29,962 nt of DNA from RGIG1995 sp045126815 (GTDB lineage: Bacteria > Bacillota > Clostridia > Oscillospirales > CAG-272): the NCBI GenBank assembly GCA_045126815.1, contig JBGVPD010000074.1, positions 1-29,962 on the forward strand. Reading direction: 5' to 3'. The notes beneath the pieces were generated by a model. It searched no databases. It saw only the letters and a program-made list of their open reading frames with translations, and was not told the DNA's origin. Positions 7,196-15,451 of the stretch are shown here, one piece after another; position 1 is the first letter of the stretch; the number at the start of each line of letters is the position of its first letter. The position numbers were made by a program, and so were the translations under genes.

Positions 7196-7636
7196 TTACA
7201 GTTTAATATAGGTGTTTCTGTATTGAATCCAAATGGGCAATACAGCGGTAATATGCTTTACAATTCGATTGCGATATTCGTCTTCGTTTTCGAAGCTGAA
7301 CTTTTTGAATTTTCTTGCTCCGTCTTCAACAACACGCAAAAGTGAATCTTCTGCCGTTTCGCGTCTTTGCTCACCCTCCTCGTCCACTGTAGGACCAAGC
7401 GGATGTTCGCCGACAAGCAACGTCAAATAGGTTTTCGTAATATTATAATGAAAACCGATTTTTTGCTTATCCAGCGTAATCGGTGACAGCTTAGAAAAAG
7501 CACGCAAACTTTCCATAACGGAAATCCTATACTTCAATTCCTGTAAAATAGGCATTTTCGTAAGCGGTAATTTCCCCGCTTCGAGCTGCTGGTCAAGTTC
7601 TTTTACCTGTTCTTGGTATTGTTCCATAATAGTCAT
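7196..7636 (-). CDS. Uncharacterised helical protein in the recombination operon
   Basis: This is a 146-residue protein with a strongly helical, charged N-terminus (EQYQEQVKELDQQLEAGK, probably a short coiled coil), a middle with a YNITKTYLTLLVG segment and an acidic, helical C-terminal half. There are no catalytic motifs, cysteines or membrane segments. It sits between the RecD2 helicase (11 nt away) and the annealing protein (11 nt away), with GGAG 8 nt before the ATG, so a helper role in recombination or replication is plausible but unproven. Confidence 0.75.
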   Translation of the reverse strand: MTIMEQYQEQVKELDQQLEAGKLPLTKMPILQELKYRISVMESLRAFSKLSPITLDKQKIGFHYNITKTYLTLLVGEHPLGPTVDEEGEQRRETAEDSLLRVVEDGARKFKKFSFENEDEYRNRIVKHITAVLPIWIQYRNTYIKL

Positions 7637-7647
7637 AATTTTTTCTC

Positions 7648-9825
7648 CTATGATTTAATAATTTCTTTTAATTTCCGCGCAAGACAAGTCCCGCGCTTTT
7701 CCGTATCCGTTCGCTTAATCGCAATACATTGCGCCTTTCGTTCGCCAACAATAATTACCTTTTGCTTTCCACGCGTAATTGCCGTGTAAATCAAAGGTCG
7801 AGTCAGCATAATATGATGTGCGCTTTGGATGTTGATAATAACGGACGCATACTCCGAACCTTGTGATTTGTGTACGGTTGACGCATAGCCCAAATCGACC
7901 ATATCCATATCTTGAGCGTCGTAGGTTTTCTTTCTATCGTCGCCAAAATCAATTTCTACGGCCACTTCATTTCCCATGTGAGAAATGCGCTCTACGTAAC
8001 CGATATCCCCGTTATTCACGTCTTCGTGATTCTTGATTTGCATAACCTTATCACCAACGCGAAACGTCTTCTTTCCTACCGTCACTTCTTGCTTGCCAAA
8101 CTGTTTTGGATTGATTTCGTCTTGGATAAGCACGTTCAATGCATTTACGCCCGTATCCGTTTTTTGACGGTACGGCGTTAACAGCGCCACGCTATCCACT
8201 CCGTATTTTTTTATCTCTTCCAAATATATTTTGACAATCGTTTGTGCCGATTCGCTAATATCGGGGGAGTCAATAAATTGAAAATCATCCCCGTACTCTA
8301 AATTCAAATTACCGTGCCGTATCAGTTTAGCATTGGTTGCAATCCTACTCCCTGACGTTTGTCTAAAAACTTTATCCAAACGCACAACGGGAACGACTTC
8401 GCTCGCAATGAGTTCACTAAGCACAGCACCTGGACCAACCGAGGGTAACTGATCGGAATCGCCGATTAAAATTAACTGTGCACCTTTCTTAACAGACTCA
8501 AACAGCATCTTTGCTAAATATATATCCAGCATTGAAACTTCGTCCACAAGTATCAGGTCCGCATCAATCTCATCCGCTCCGTCAAAAGCACCGTCGTCAC
8601 CAGCAAACAAGCCTAAAAGCTTATGCACTGTCATAGACGGCCTGCCCGTTGACTGTTCCATTCGCCTTGCCGCTCTACCCGTGGGTGCACAACACGCGAT
8701 AATAGAATCGGGATAATTCTTTGAATAGATATCCAAGATTGCCTTTTGAATTAAGGTTTTCCCTGTACCGGGACCGCCAGTTACGATAGATAATCCTTTC
8801 GTTAACGCCATTTTTACAGCGTCTCGTTGTTCCGGCGCCAACCGCAGTTTAAGTTTACGCTCTTCTTCATCCAGCTCCGCGTCTAAATCGGTATATTCTT
8901 TACCGTGTACGCTTTTAAGCTGTCTTTTTACAAGTAAGCTCAATGCGGATTCCGCTATCGCTGTTTTTTCACGGTAAGCAAACTCGTCATAACAAACAAG
9001 TTTTTTCTCGTGAACCAACTTTGCAGCGCGGTTTGCCACCATTTCTTCCGTCAGACGTTTTGTATCCAAAAGTTTCAAGCAAGCCTTTACAAAAGCGTGC
9101 TTTTCCATACATAAATGCCCTTTAGATTCCGCATCGGTTAAGGTATAAATCAGCGCAGCATCAACTCGTTCAACGGATAATTCGCTTACACCCATACTTT
9201 TTGCTATCTTGTCGGCGGTTAAAAAACCAATACCAGCAAGCTCGCATAACTGATACGGATGATTTTTTACGATATCCATTGTCTTGTTGCCGTACTCCAA
9301 ATACAGTTTTACAGCGCGGTTTGCGGAAACACCGTGCGGCGTTAAAAACGCAACGACGTCTCTTGCTCCACGGTTCGCCAAATACGAATCGCGAATCTTC
9401 TCTAATTTCTTTTGGCTTATCCCAGAAATCGTCAACAGTTTTTCGGGTTCTTTATCCAAAACGTCCAGCGTTGTATCCCCAAACGTATCGTAAATACGCT
9501 TGGCAAGTGCTGGTCCGATTCCGCTAATTTGTCCCGAAGAAAGGTAGGAAATAATCCCTTCTTTAGACGGGATAATAACTTCATCATACGTTTCGACTTC
9601 AAACTGTAAACCGTGTTTTGAATTTTTACTCCACTTGCCCTGCATATCATACCGTATCTTATCCGACATCGGTAGACAATAGCCGACGGCTTTTATCTGA
9701 AAAACTCTGTTTCCAGAACCGTCAACCACTTTTTCGCAAGGGTTATAAAGTGCAACCATGTAATTTGCAATAGCACCGGGCTTTAAGCCGGGCGGATAGA
9801 TGACGCGTTCAAATTCACATAACAT
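7648..9825 (-). CDS. recD2: RecD2-like 5'-3' DNA helicase
   Basis: This is a 725-residue superfamily 1B helicase with the full RecD2 architecture. The N-terminal OB-like and helix-hairpin-helix region (about 90-215) includes ISGIGPALAKRIYDTFG and AGIGFLTADKIAKSMG. Motif I is GGPGTGKT (349-356), Walker B is DEVSML (about 428-433), motif III is GDSDQLPSVGPG (455-466) and the motif IV region contains VFRQ. The C-terminal UvrD-like part has TVHKSQGSEY (650-659) and YTAITRGK. The length is that of chromosomal RecD2, so it is intact. RecD2 unwinds DNA 5' to 3' without RecBC; on this element it likely works with the exonuclease and annealase in replication or recombination. AGGAGG lies 5 nt upstream of the ATG. 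Confidence 0.92.
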   Translation of the reverse strand: MLCEFERVIYPPGLKPGAIANYMVALYNPCEKVVDGSGNRVFQIKAVGYCLPMSDKIRYDMQGKWSKNSKHGLQFEVETYDEVIIPSKEGIISYLSSGQISGIGPALAKRIYDTFGDTTLDVLDKEPEKLLTISGISQKKLEKIRDSYLANRGARDVVAFLTPHGVSANRAVKLYLEYGNKTMDIVKNHPYQLCELAGIGFLTADKIAKSMGVSELSVERVDAALIYTLTDAESKGHLCMEKHAFVKACLKLLDTKRLTEEMVANRAAKLVHEKKLVCYDEFAYREKTAIAESALSLLVKRQLKSVHGKEYTDLDAELDEEERKLKLRLAPEQRDAVKMALTKGLSIVTGGPGTGKTLIQKAILDIYSKNYPDSIIACCAPTGRAARRMEQSTGRPSMTVHKLLGLFAGDDGAFDGADEIDADLILVDEVSMLDIYLAKMLFESVKKGAQLILIGDSDQLPSVGPGAVLSELIASEVVPVVRLDKVFRQTSGSRIATNAKLIRHGNLNLEYGDDFQFIDSPDISESAQTIVKIYLEEIKKYGVDSVALLTPYRQKTDTGVNALNVLIQDEINPKQFGKQEVTVGKKTFRVGDKVMQIKNHEDVNNGDIGYVERISHMGNEVAVEIDFGDDRKKTYDAQDMDMVDLGYASTVHKSQGSEYASVIINIQSAHHIMLTRPLIYTAITRGKQKVIIVGERKAQCIAIKRTDTEKRGTCLARKLKEIIKS

Positions 9826-9834
9826 ACCCGCCTC

Positions 9835-10335
9835 CTATGCCATAGCAATATCTTTCACAACGCTTTCCGTCGGCATTCCCAATAACGGATTATCCGTATT
9901 GAGTTTTATGGAAAAACGCTGAGAACCACTCCCTGCAACAATCATCAGCACGTCGTTATAAATCTCTTTGTTAAAGACGGTGATTTGTTTATCGTGCAAG
10001 GCAGCATGCTCAATCTCACCTTTCATCCCTTCACTGATTTTATTCCCACACACGAAAAGCTCGTCGCTCACCGTTAAGACGTCAAGACCAAGCTTTAACG
10101 CAAGGTCACGTTCAAAAGGAATATCATCGTTAAAGACGTAAGGCAGGTATGCGTGCAACGCCATAGCTCTTTTCTGAAACTTATCGGTTGCATATTGCAT
10201 ATATTTTCGAGCCGCCTGCATATTAACCTCCAAACCCTGCGAAGTATTAGAACGAAGCGGAGAGCAGATATAAATCCGCTCCCCCTTGTCCATTTTGTTT
10301 ACGCAAGGCGATTGATTGAATGTTTTAGTATTCAT
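9835..10335 (-). CDS. DUF4406/DUF7768 protein (deoxyribosyltransferase-like fold)
   Basis: This is a 166-residue protein with YICSPLRSN at the start, ALHAYLPYVFND, a PFERDLALKLGLDVL helix, DELFVCG and ISEGMKGEIEHA. That motif order is typical of DUF4406/DUF7768 proteins related to nucleoside 2-deoxyribosyltransferases, common on phages and plasmids. A role in nucleotide metabolism or nucleotide-derivative signalling is inferred from the fold. About 40 extra C-terminal residues follow the domain. I chose the ATG at 10335 because GGAG lies 8 nt upstream and it leaves a short gap from the exonuclease stop; a longer frame would overlap that gene. Confidence 0.75.
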   Translation of the reverse strand: MNTKTFNQSPCVNKMDKGERIYICSPLRSNTSQGLEVNMQAARKYMQYATDKFQKRAMALHAYLPYVFNDDIPFERDLALKLGLDVLTVSDELFVCGNKISEGMKGEIEHAALHDKQITVFNKEIYNDVLMIVAGSGSQRFSIKLNTDNPLLGMPTESVVKDIAMA

Positions 10336-10351
10336 AATCCTATCTCCTGTT

Positions 10352-11389
10352 TTAGATAGCTGCAACAGATACCTTGAGTTTTCTACTATGCGTTGTTTTT
10401 TGAACGTCATCGAAAACCGTTGGATATATTTCTTTCAGCTTATCCTTATCCGTTGTTGTTTTAGATTTTGTTACGAAATCGATTAAAAGTTTATCCGACG
10501 TTGTTTCCAAAACGCCGTACTCGTGTTCCTTCATCAATTCCGCGATTCGCACCGAATGCGCTTCTACCTCCTTTTCTAATTTCCTTGCTAAAGAATTGTG
10601 TTCAGAGATTTCCCCCTGCAACTGAGCAATTCTTCTCAAATCGGCTTCATACTCTTTCGGAAACTCAATAGTAGGAAGACCAGGAATACTGTTCCCATAT
10701 ATCCTTGCTAAAGATTCCAAAGCCAATTTTGGTGCTACGTCCTGCATCGTAGGCGGTTTGTCGTTTTCCAAGCTCCAAATAAACTCATCCAGTTTTTCAA
10801 AGATAATATCTTCCTTTGCTTTATCCCGAACAAGACTCGGCGTTGCCAAATCCGTCTCCGGATTATTCCCCCAAACAGCAGAGAACGCTCCAAAATTCAA
10901 ATCGGAAACAGCCAAATAAAATCTTAATTGAAACTCGTAATACAACGGATAAGCGCCAAGCGCCCATGCATCCGCTTTATGATACGACGTACTTTTACAT
11001 TCCAGTATACCTTGCTCACCATTTGATTTGCGAATAAGTCGTCTATCAAAGTTCGCAAGTGCATACGGATGGTCGGCGTGTTGGTAAAGGTTCGTGTCTT
11101 CATAGACGGTATCCCCAGTCTTTTCTGCATACAACTGCGCTGCAATCGGTTCAAGTAAATGTCCCATCATGAGCTGTTTGTCGTTTGCTTTTACCGGCGG
11201 AGCCATCAAACCTTTCTTAATACGCCAAAGTTCCAACGGCGTTGTCCAAGGCGATACGCCAAAGATTGCCGCTACGTCACTACCGCCAACAGTATAAGGA
11301 ATATCCCCTTTCGGGCCGTGCATTCTACACGCCAACCAAGTTTTCCTATCCATACCTGCGGTATCACATAAGATAATAGGCGCACTCAT
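10352..11389 (-). CDS. YqaJ-type viral recombinase exonuclease
   Basis: This is a 345-residue PD-(D/E)xK nuclease of the YqaJ/lambda-exonuclease group. The conserved elements are in order: GGSDVAAIFG (35-44), GHLLEP with Glu80, ANFDR with Asp115, ECK with Glu130 and Lys132, and the YEFQLRFYLAV helix that supplies the conserved Gln. Such enzymes resect double-stranded ends 5' to 3' and load a partner annealing protein; the likely partner is the protein at 6438-7184. A coiled-coil tail (about 245-285, EISEHNSLARKLEKEVE) may drive oligomerisation. The start ATG overlaps the upstream stop in a TGATG junction, so translation is coupled. Confidence 0.9.
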   Translation of the reverse strand: MSAPIILCDTAGMDRKTWLACRMHGPKGDIPYTVGGSDVAAIFGVSPWTTPLELWRIKKGLMAPPVKANDKQLMMGHLLEPIAAQLYAEKTGDTVYEDTNLYQHADHPYALANFDRRLIRKSNGEQGILECKSTSYHKADAWALGAYPLYYEFQLRFYLAVSDLNFGAFSAVWGNNPETDLATPSLVRDKAKEDIIFEKLDEFIWSLENDKPPTMQDVAPKLALESLARIYGNSIPGLPTIEFPKEYEADLRRIAQLQGEISEHNSLARKLEKEVEAHSVRIAELMKEHEYGVLETTSDKLLIDFVTKSKTTTDKDKLKEIYPTVFDDVQKTTHSRKLKVSVAAI

Positions 11390-12540
11390 CAGTACTCTAC
11401 CCCCTTTGCCAAATCGTACTCAGCCCAATTTAAGTTCAATGCTCTCGCCATGCTTTCCTGCACTGCCAAGATTTTGCTCTCAGGGGCTTTATCCGCTTTC
11501 AAAAGATAAGGTATTTCCTGCATTCCCATAAACACGTCGTGCGCCGTAGCAGGACCGTCCCCAAACGCCATTTCAAACATCGCAATTGCTTCTACCGCCT
11601 CTTTTTTAGGCATTACAAGCTTTTTGCAAATACGTGTCATAGCATTTATAGGATAATCCAACTGAATATCCAACAGTTTTTGGAGCTTTTTGATGTTATC
11701 GCCAAACTGCGCAAACAGTTGATCCAGAGCTTCTTCAAAATCCACCACTTTCATCTGCCGTCTATGGTCTACCGCCAAACAGCTTCCGATATGGATAGGG
11801 TTTTGATCGCCCATAAGCAGCGCCGCCACTTTCGCCGACGCCATACCAGTATCCGAAGTTATGAACTGAATACCGGGAACGAGATTCTTCGCAACCGACG
11901 TTTTCCCATGCAGCGCGAGCGTTCTCGAATACGTGCCCAACAAATCTTCCTTCTGCTTAGGCATACTCCAAGTTGCGCCCGAAATCGAATAATCGCTATA
12001 CCCTTCTTTGAACTCATTTCCAGGGAAGCGTTCATCAAGCTTCGATTGCAACGTTTCTAACAGCTCGTCAATCGGTAATACGGAATAATCACGTTCATCC
12101 CCCGAATGCACAGCCGTTGCTTTCTCACCCCTTAATAAGACCAAGGCACGTTGTTCTTTATGCACGTTAAAACACGCATTCAAGATATCCGCCAAATCTT
12201 TTCTGGGGAGTTTGGGAAGAGCTGTTCCGTTGATTTTAGCTCTATCCAATAGACTTTTGTAGGCGGTAGTTCTAAGCGGATATAAACTCCCGTTCAAGCG
12301 TAATGCTAAACCGAGATTTTCCGCCGTGTCTTCTACCGCTTCCTCACTTACGCCTTCTGCAAACATATCCATATTTGCAAAGGCCTCCGACCTTCTGTCG
12401 AGCGGTTCAACGCCTAATTCTTTAATCGGGCATTGCGTCCACTCGCTGTTCTGGCTCAATTCCTTATGATACCCAAGCATCATAGGAAACGAGTCAAATG
12501 TTGTGCTGTAACTGTCCACACATCTGCTGTTGTTTTGCAT
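11389..12540 (-). CDS. Uncharacterised element protein, weakly DUF932-like
   Basis: This is a 383-residue soluble protein without obvious catalytic motifs. It has an internal FITSDTGMASAKVAALLMG segment followed by HIGSCLAVDHRR, an order that recalls DUF932 phage/plasmid proteins, but the match is weak. A C-terminal helical region has KKLVMPKKEAVEAIAMFE. It is the first gene of the DNA-metabolism operon after a terminator and is coupled to the exonuclease gene through a TGATG overlap, so it probably acts with it. The ATG has AAAGGAG 9 nt upstream. No function can be assigned. Confidence 0.75.
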   Translation of the reverse strand: MQNNSRCVDSYSTTFDSFPMMLGYHKELSQNSEWTQCPIKELGVEPLDRRSEAFANMDMFAEGVSEEAVEDTAENLGLALRLNGSLYPLRTTAYKSLLDRAKINGTALPKLPRKDLADILNACFNVHKEQRALVLLRGEKATAVHSGDERDYSVLPIDELLETLQSKLDERFPGNEFKEGYSDYSISGATWSMPKQKEDLLGTYSRTLALHGKTSVAKNLVPGIQFITSDTGMASAKVAALLMGDQNPIHIGSCLAVDHRRQMKVVDFEEALDQLFAQFGDNIKKLQKLLDIQLDYPINAMTRICKKLVMPKKEAVEAIAMFEMAFGDGPATAHDVFMGMQEIPYLLKADKAPESKILAVQESMARALNLNWAEYDLAKGVEY

Positions 12541-12722
12541 ATATCTATGCTCCTTTGTATTTTATTTGACGGACTCACACCGTCTTGATTTTGTAATAAA
12601 AAAGGCGTCGCTCTGTGGCAACGCATGATAACATAGTTGGCATAAAACCAAACAATAAAACAAATAAATGGTTATAAAAGCTTTCGCTTATATACAAATG
12701 GAATCATAGACAAGAAGGTAAT
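12541..12722. other. Intergenic stretch with a small 5'-UTR hairpin
   Basis: A GACGG/CCGTC hairpin (12568-12584) lies in the untranslated region of the gene at 11389-12540, and the terminator described separately lies behind it. I see no convincing promoter, so that operon may depend on read-through. 12630-12722 is AT-rich with nothing recognisable. Confidence 0.35.
12597..12624 (-). terminator. Intrinsic terminator after the acidic gene cluster
   Basis: On the minus strand, GCGTTGC pairs with GCGACGC (one G-U pair) around a 6-nt loop, followed by CTTTTTT. It follows the 31-residue membrane peptide gene by about 100 nt and ends the cluster at 12.7-18.4 kb. Confidence 0.8.
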
Positions 12723-12818
12723 TTAGTCGTTACGTTTATTCGCCTTAAAAAGCGCCATTACGATTACCCCTAAATTTCCACCCAGAATAAATCCGAGCAT
12801 AAAATATAAGAAACCCAT
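12723..12818 (-). CDS. 31-residue membrane peptide (DUF3789-like)
   Basis: This is a 31-residue protein that is almost wholly one transmembrane helix: MGFLYFMLGFILGG, then a short glycine-containing hydrophobic run and a basic tail KANKRND. GGAGGT lies 4 nt upstream of the ATG, which makes translation credible despite the size. The pattern 'FxxGxxxGGxxGVxxMxLF...' matches the DUF3789 small proteins found on clostridial mobile elements, by recollection. The role is unknown. Confidence 0.7.
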   Translation of the reverse strand: MGFLYFMLGFILGGNLGVIVMALFKANKRND

Positions 12819-12856
12819 AATTACCTCCATATCTAATTTTTAGTCAAAGCGACCTA

Positions 12857-13294
12857 TTAGCCGCCGTTTTCCGCTTCCTGATACCCAAACTCAGGGACGA
12901 TTTCCGTTATCATTGATAAATACTTACACAAGATACTTTCCAGCTTTTCCTTCGTCATCGTTTTATCAATCTCGGTTAATCCCCAAGGATAAATCGGTTC
13001 GTAAAGAAGAAAATCTTGGTCACTGAAATTATTACAAGCCGTAAAATCTACGCCTTCCGTCTCTAAAATCACCATTCTTAATATGGCTGCAAGGTGACAT
13101 CCGTCGTTTTCATCATACTCGTAATAATCCTCAATAGTAGGACTTTTAATGTGATTCTCTTCAAACCAGTTCTTAAAATCTTCCTTTGCCAAAGGCGCAA
13201 GCGCTATGAGATTTTGCAACGCTTCCAAAGATTTTACCTTAATATTATCCGTTCTAACGCCGTAACCGTACGTAATCCAAGTATGATAACTCAT
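12857..13294 (-). CDS. Uncharacterised acidic protein beginning MSYHTW
   Basis: This is a 145-residue acidic protein with an aromatic N-terminus (SYHTWITYGYG), a central DYYEYDENDG stretch and an aromatic YEPIYPWG segment. There is no signal peptide, membrane segment or known catalytic motif. Short proteins starting with this aromatic pattern occur on phages and clostridial elements, but I know of no function. It overlaps the upstream zinc-ribbon gene by 4 bp (ATGA), with GGGAGG about 10 nt upstream. Confidence 0.75.
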   Translation of the reverse strand: MSYHTWITYGYGVRTDNIKVKSLEALQNLIALAPLAKEDFKNWFEENHIKSPTIEDYYEYDENDGCHLAAILRMVILETEGVDFTACNNFSDQDFLLYEPIYPWGLTEIDKTMTKEKLESILCKYLSMITEIVPEFGYQEAENGG

Positions 13295-13716
13295 ACGTCT
13301 TCATCCTCCCCAAACAGTTTCGGATCTTCACCGTATATCATCTCGACTTTTTCCGTTTCCGCGTTCCACGAACTCAAATAAGAATGTTCTTTGTCTACCT
13401 CTTCATCTTCCAGCGCCTCCATGAACGCCTTTTTATCCTCTTCGGTAATTGGTGCCTTAAAACAGGATAACGACGCCCCGTGGTTCTTAATTGCGAATTT
13501 CGCACAACCAAAACCAGCTACGTCTTCTTCCGTATACTGCACCTTACCTTTTTCGTCATAAATAACGTGACCGTTATCATCACGAACGAGTTCTACTTTA
13601 CCATGTTTTCCACAACGTTTACATACCCAGTATTCTTCACAGGATTTATAGTAATAGTCCGTAAACATAGTTCCACCGCATTGAGGACAAGCTACATAAT
13701 CCATTACAGAACCCAT
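13291..13716 (-). CDS. Zinc-ribbon protein
   Basis: This is a 141-residue protein with an N-terminal zinc ribbon: C10-P-Q-C13 and C32-K-R-C35 in the CPxCG...CxRCG style, with a further Cys26 between. The rest is acidic, with an EEDKKAFMEALEDEEVDKE helix and an acidic C-terminal tail. It is probably a nucleic-acid or protein-binding adaptor. I chose the ATG at 13716 because GGAGG lies 9 nt upstream and it starts 1 nt after the stop of the upstream gene; a longer frame to 13767 would overlap that gene by 50 nt. Confidence 0.75.
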   Translation of the reverse strand: MGSVMDYVACPQCGGTMFTDYYYKSCEEYWVCKRCGKHGKVELVRDDNGHVIYDEKGKVQYTEEDVAGFGCAKFAIKNHGASLSCFKAPITEEDKKAFMEALEDEEVDKEHSYLSSWNAETEKVEMIYGEDPKLFGEDEDV

Positions 13717-13717
13717 A

Positions 13718-14248
13718 TCATTTGTCCTCCCTTGCAACCCATAAGATTTCTTCCTTGACTTGTTCAAGAGAATCTAAAACTTCTTTAATGGCGATAAGTA
13801 TATCGTCGTCTACGATATTATCGACAATCATTCCAAGGTCAACAAATTCCATTTTACCCGTTTTCTTATCCAACACGTAACCGTCATATTCAATCCAGTT
13901 ATTATTGTCTAATTTAAGCAGGTTCTTCTCCAAAGCTTCTTTCAACTGCTTATCCGTGGTCAAATACGGATACATATTGTCTTCAAAAGCTCCGGTGTTA
14001 GACTTGTCCTTAGAATAAGCAAGTTCTTCGCCGTGTTCGTCATACAACGTAGCTCTTACGTCGCCGTATGCGTTCAACTCAATGGCAAATTCTTTTGATA
14101 CGATAATTTCCGCTACCGTTCCACCGTGCCATAAACAATTTAAGCGCTGATGGTGAAACCAGTCTTGGTGGAACTTGAGTTTTACGCCAAGGCGTTTTGC
14201 TTTGCAAAATAGTTTTTGACACTTCTTTCGATATTGTTTCTTCGTCAT
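13718..14248 (-). CDS. Uncharacterised protein with basic N-terminus and acidic C-terminus
   Basis: This is a 176-residue protein. The first 35 residues are strongly basic (TKKQYRKKCQKLFCKAKRLG) with His/Trp-rich WFHHQRLNCLWHGG, and could bind nucleic acid. The middle is beta-rich (EIIVSKEFAIELNAYGDVRA) and the C-terminal 60 residues are acidic and helical. No catalytic motif is recognised. It is part of the tightly packed cluster, with GGAG 7 nt upstream and 4 bp between it and the preceding gene. Confidence 0.75.
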   Translation of the reverse strand: MTKKQYRKKCQKLFCKAKRLGVKLKFHQDWFHHQRLNCLWHGGTVAEIIVSKEFAIELNAYGDVRATLYDEHGEELAYSKDKSNTGAFEDNMYPYLTTDKQLKEALEKNLLKLDNNNWIEYDGYVLDKKTGKMEFVDLGMIVDNIVDDDILIAIKEVLDSLEQVKEEILWVAREDK

Positions 14249-14252
14249 AGCG

Positions 14253-15095
14253 CTACTCCTTTTTGGTGTGCTTTGCTATCAAATCAGAAGCAACTTCCGA
14301 AACTGCTTGCCAATAACTATCCCAATAGAACTCATCGTCCGCAAGTTTTTTTCCAATACGTTCCGACAACGTTTCATCGTTAATAACCGCGCTGTATTGT
14401 GTGTCCGTCATTTCACCTGTTTCTTCCCACTGCTCGATTTGCTCGATAAGATTCTCGCGGCGTTCTATAGCAATTACCTTTTCCGTCAACGACTTCAAAT
14501 ACGATTCCGACATTGCAAGCGAAAGCTCAACGATACGGATATTGTAATGGTCGTCGTTATAAAAACCATCCAAATATATCTCGTACCAATCGTTGCCTTC
14601 ATCAACTTGCATAGACTCATTGTTTTGGTATGACGAAATGCTTCCGTCTTCTGCTTCTTGATAAAGCCGATAACGTAAGAACATAAAAGCGGATTCTATA
14701 TTCGTAAACGCCATAGAATTCACTTCTTGCCCGTCGCCGTCATAACTCCAATCTTCTTGCAAAAGATAGATTTTTCCGAAGTTTTCCTTACCATCGCAAT
14801 GTCCTTCTCGAATCGGAACAAGCATCGACGGCGCCATAATGATACCGTCAAGAGCATAATACTCCGAGTCAAACTCTTTTTGCAATCTCTCTTTATCCGC
14901 CTGCAATACAGGTTCGTAAAAATCGCAATAGATTTCAGGTTCGGGATTATCCGTTTCCTTATCCGCATCCGTACGTATTTCTTTAATAATACCAATCAAG
15001 CCGTAATAGCTCGATTCCGTCGCATATACATCTTCGCCTACAATATACTTTTTGCCTTCATAGTCAAAGGCTTCACCTTGTTTGTTTATTATCAT
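14253..15095 (-). CDS. Uncharacterised strongly acidic protein
   Basis: This is a 280-residue protein in which acidic residues clearly outnumber basic ones along its whole length. The N-terminal part (YIVGEDVYATESSYYGLIG, then DKETDNPEPEIYCDFYEP) suggests a small beta domain. The C-terminal part is helical with RRENLIEQIEQWEETGEMTD and a Trp/Tyr-rich EFYWDSYWQ motif. There are no cysteine clusters, signal peptide or membrane segment. The start has AAGGAG upstream. The function is unknown; the acidity makes a DNA-mimic or inhibitor role conceivable, but nothing in the sequence proves it. Confidence 0.78.
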   Translation of the reverse strand: MIINKQGEAFDYEGKKYIVGEDVYATESSYYGLIGIIKEIRTDADKETDNPEPEIYCDFYEPVLQADKERLQKEFDSEYYALDGIIMAPSMLVPIREGHCDGKENFGKIYLLQEDWSYDGDGQEVNSMAFTNIESAFMFLRYRLYQEAEDGSISSYQNNESMQVDEGNDWYEIYLDGFYNDDHYNIRIVELSLAMSESYLKSLTEKVIAIERRENLIEQIEQWEETGEMTDTQYSAVINDETLSERIGKKLADDEFYWDSYWQAVSEVASDLIAKHTKKE

Positions 15096-15110
15096 TTGTA
15101 ATTCTCCTTG

Positions 15111-15398
15111 TTAACTCAAACTTTTCTTTGAAAATCTCGGCAAAAACCGATCGTCAAAACTTCCCGTTTCCTTATGGAAATGCTGAGGTATTTGCGTAAA
15201 ATCATGCAAAAAATCGAAATCACTGCCGTTTAACATGGCTTGCAAATCCAAGTCGTAATGCTTGTTTGCCATCACCATAAACGCGCAAGCTACCGTTCTG
15301 TCCATATTCAGGACTTTCAGTTTCTCTGCTCTATCTACAATTTGCTCAATGAGCATAGAAGTTTGGGCTATTTCTTCTAATAATTCTTTATTTAACAT
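15111..15398 (-). CDS. Small uncharacterised helical protein
   Basis: This is a 95-residue protein. The N-terminal half is helical (LLEEIAQTSMLIEQIVDRAE), followed by VACAFMVMANKHYDLDL and a C-terminal part with FDFLHDFTQIPQHFH. It looks like a known class of small element proteins (possibly DUF6874), but I am not sure. A good AGGA site precedes the ATG. Part of the acidic cluster. Confidence 0.7.
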   Translation of the reverse strand: MLNKELLEEIAQTSMLIEQIVDRAEKLKVLNMDRTVACAFMVMANKHYDLDLQAMLNGSDFDFLHDFTQIPQHFHKETGSFDDRFLPRFSKKSLS

Positions 15399-15420
15399 AA
15401 AATTCCTCCTGTTAATTATT

Positions 15421-15447
15421 TAAGGGCGGAAGAATATCCCGCCCTTA
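15421..15447. repeat. Intercistronic GC-rich hairpin
   Basis: TAAGGGCGG and CCGCCCTTA form a 9-bp perfect stem with a 9-nt loop, 5 bp after the stop of the YubB-like gene and ahead of the ribosome binding site of the next gene. No proper T-run follows on the minus strand. It may be a processing or attenuation point inside the cluster rather than a full terminator. Confidence 0.6.
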
Positions 15448-15451
15448 TTGT

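Noticed and set aside
14720..15101. Alternative minus and plus frames inside the 280-residue acidic gene
   Set aside because: Both lack ribosome binding sites and are out of frame with a well-supported gene.
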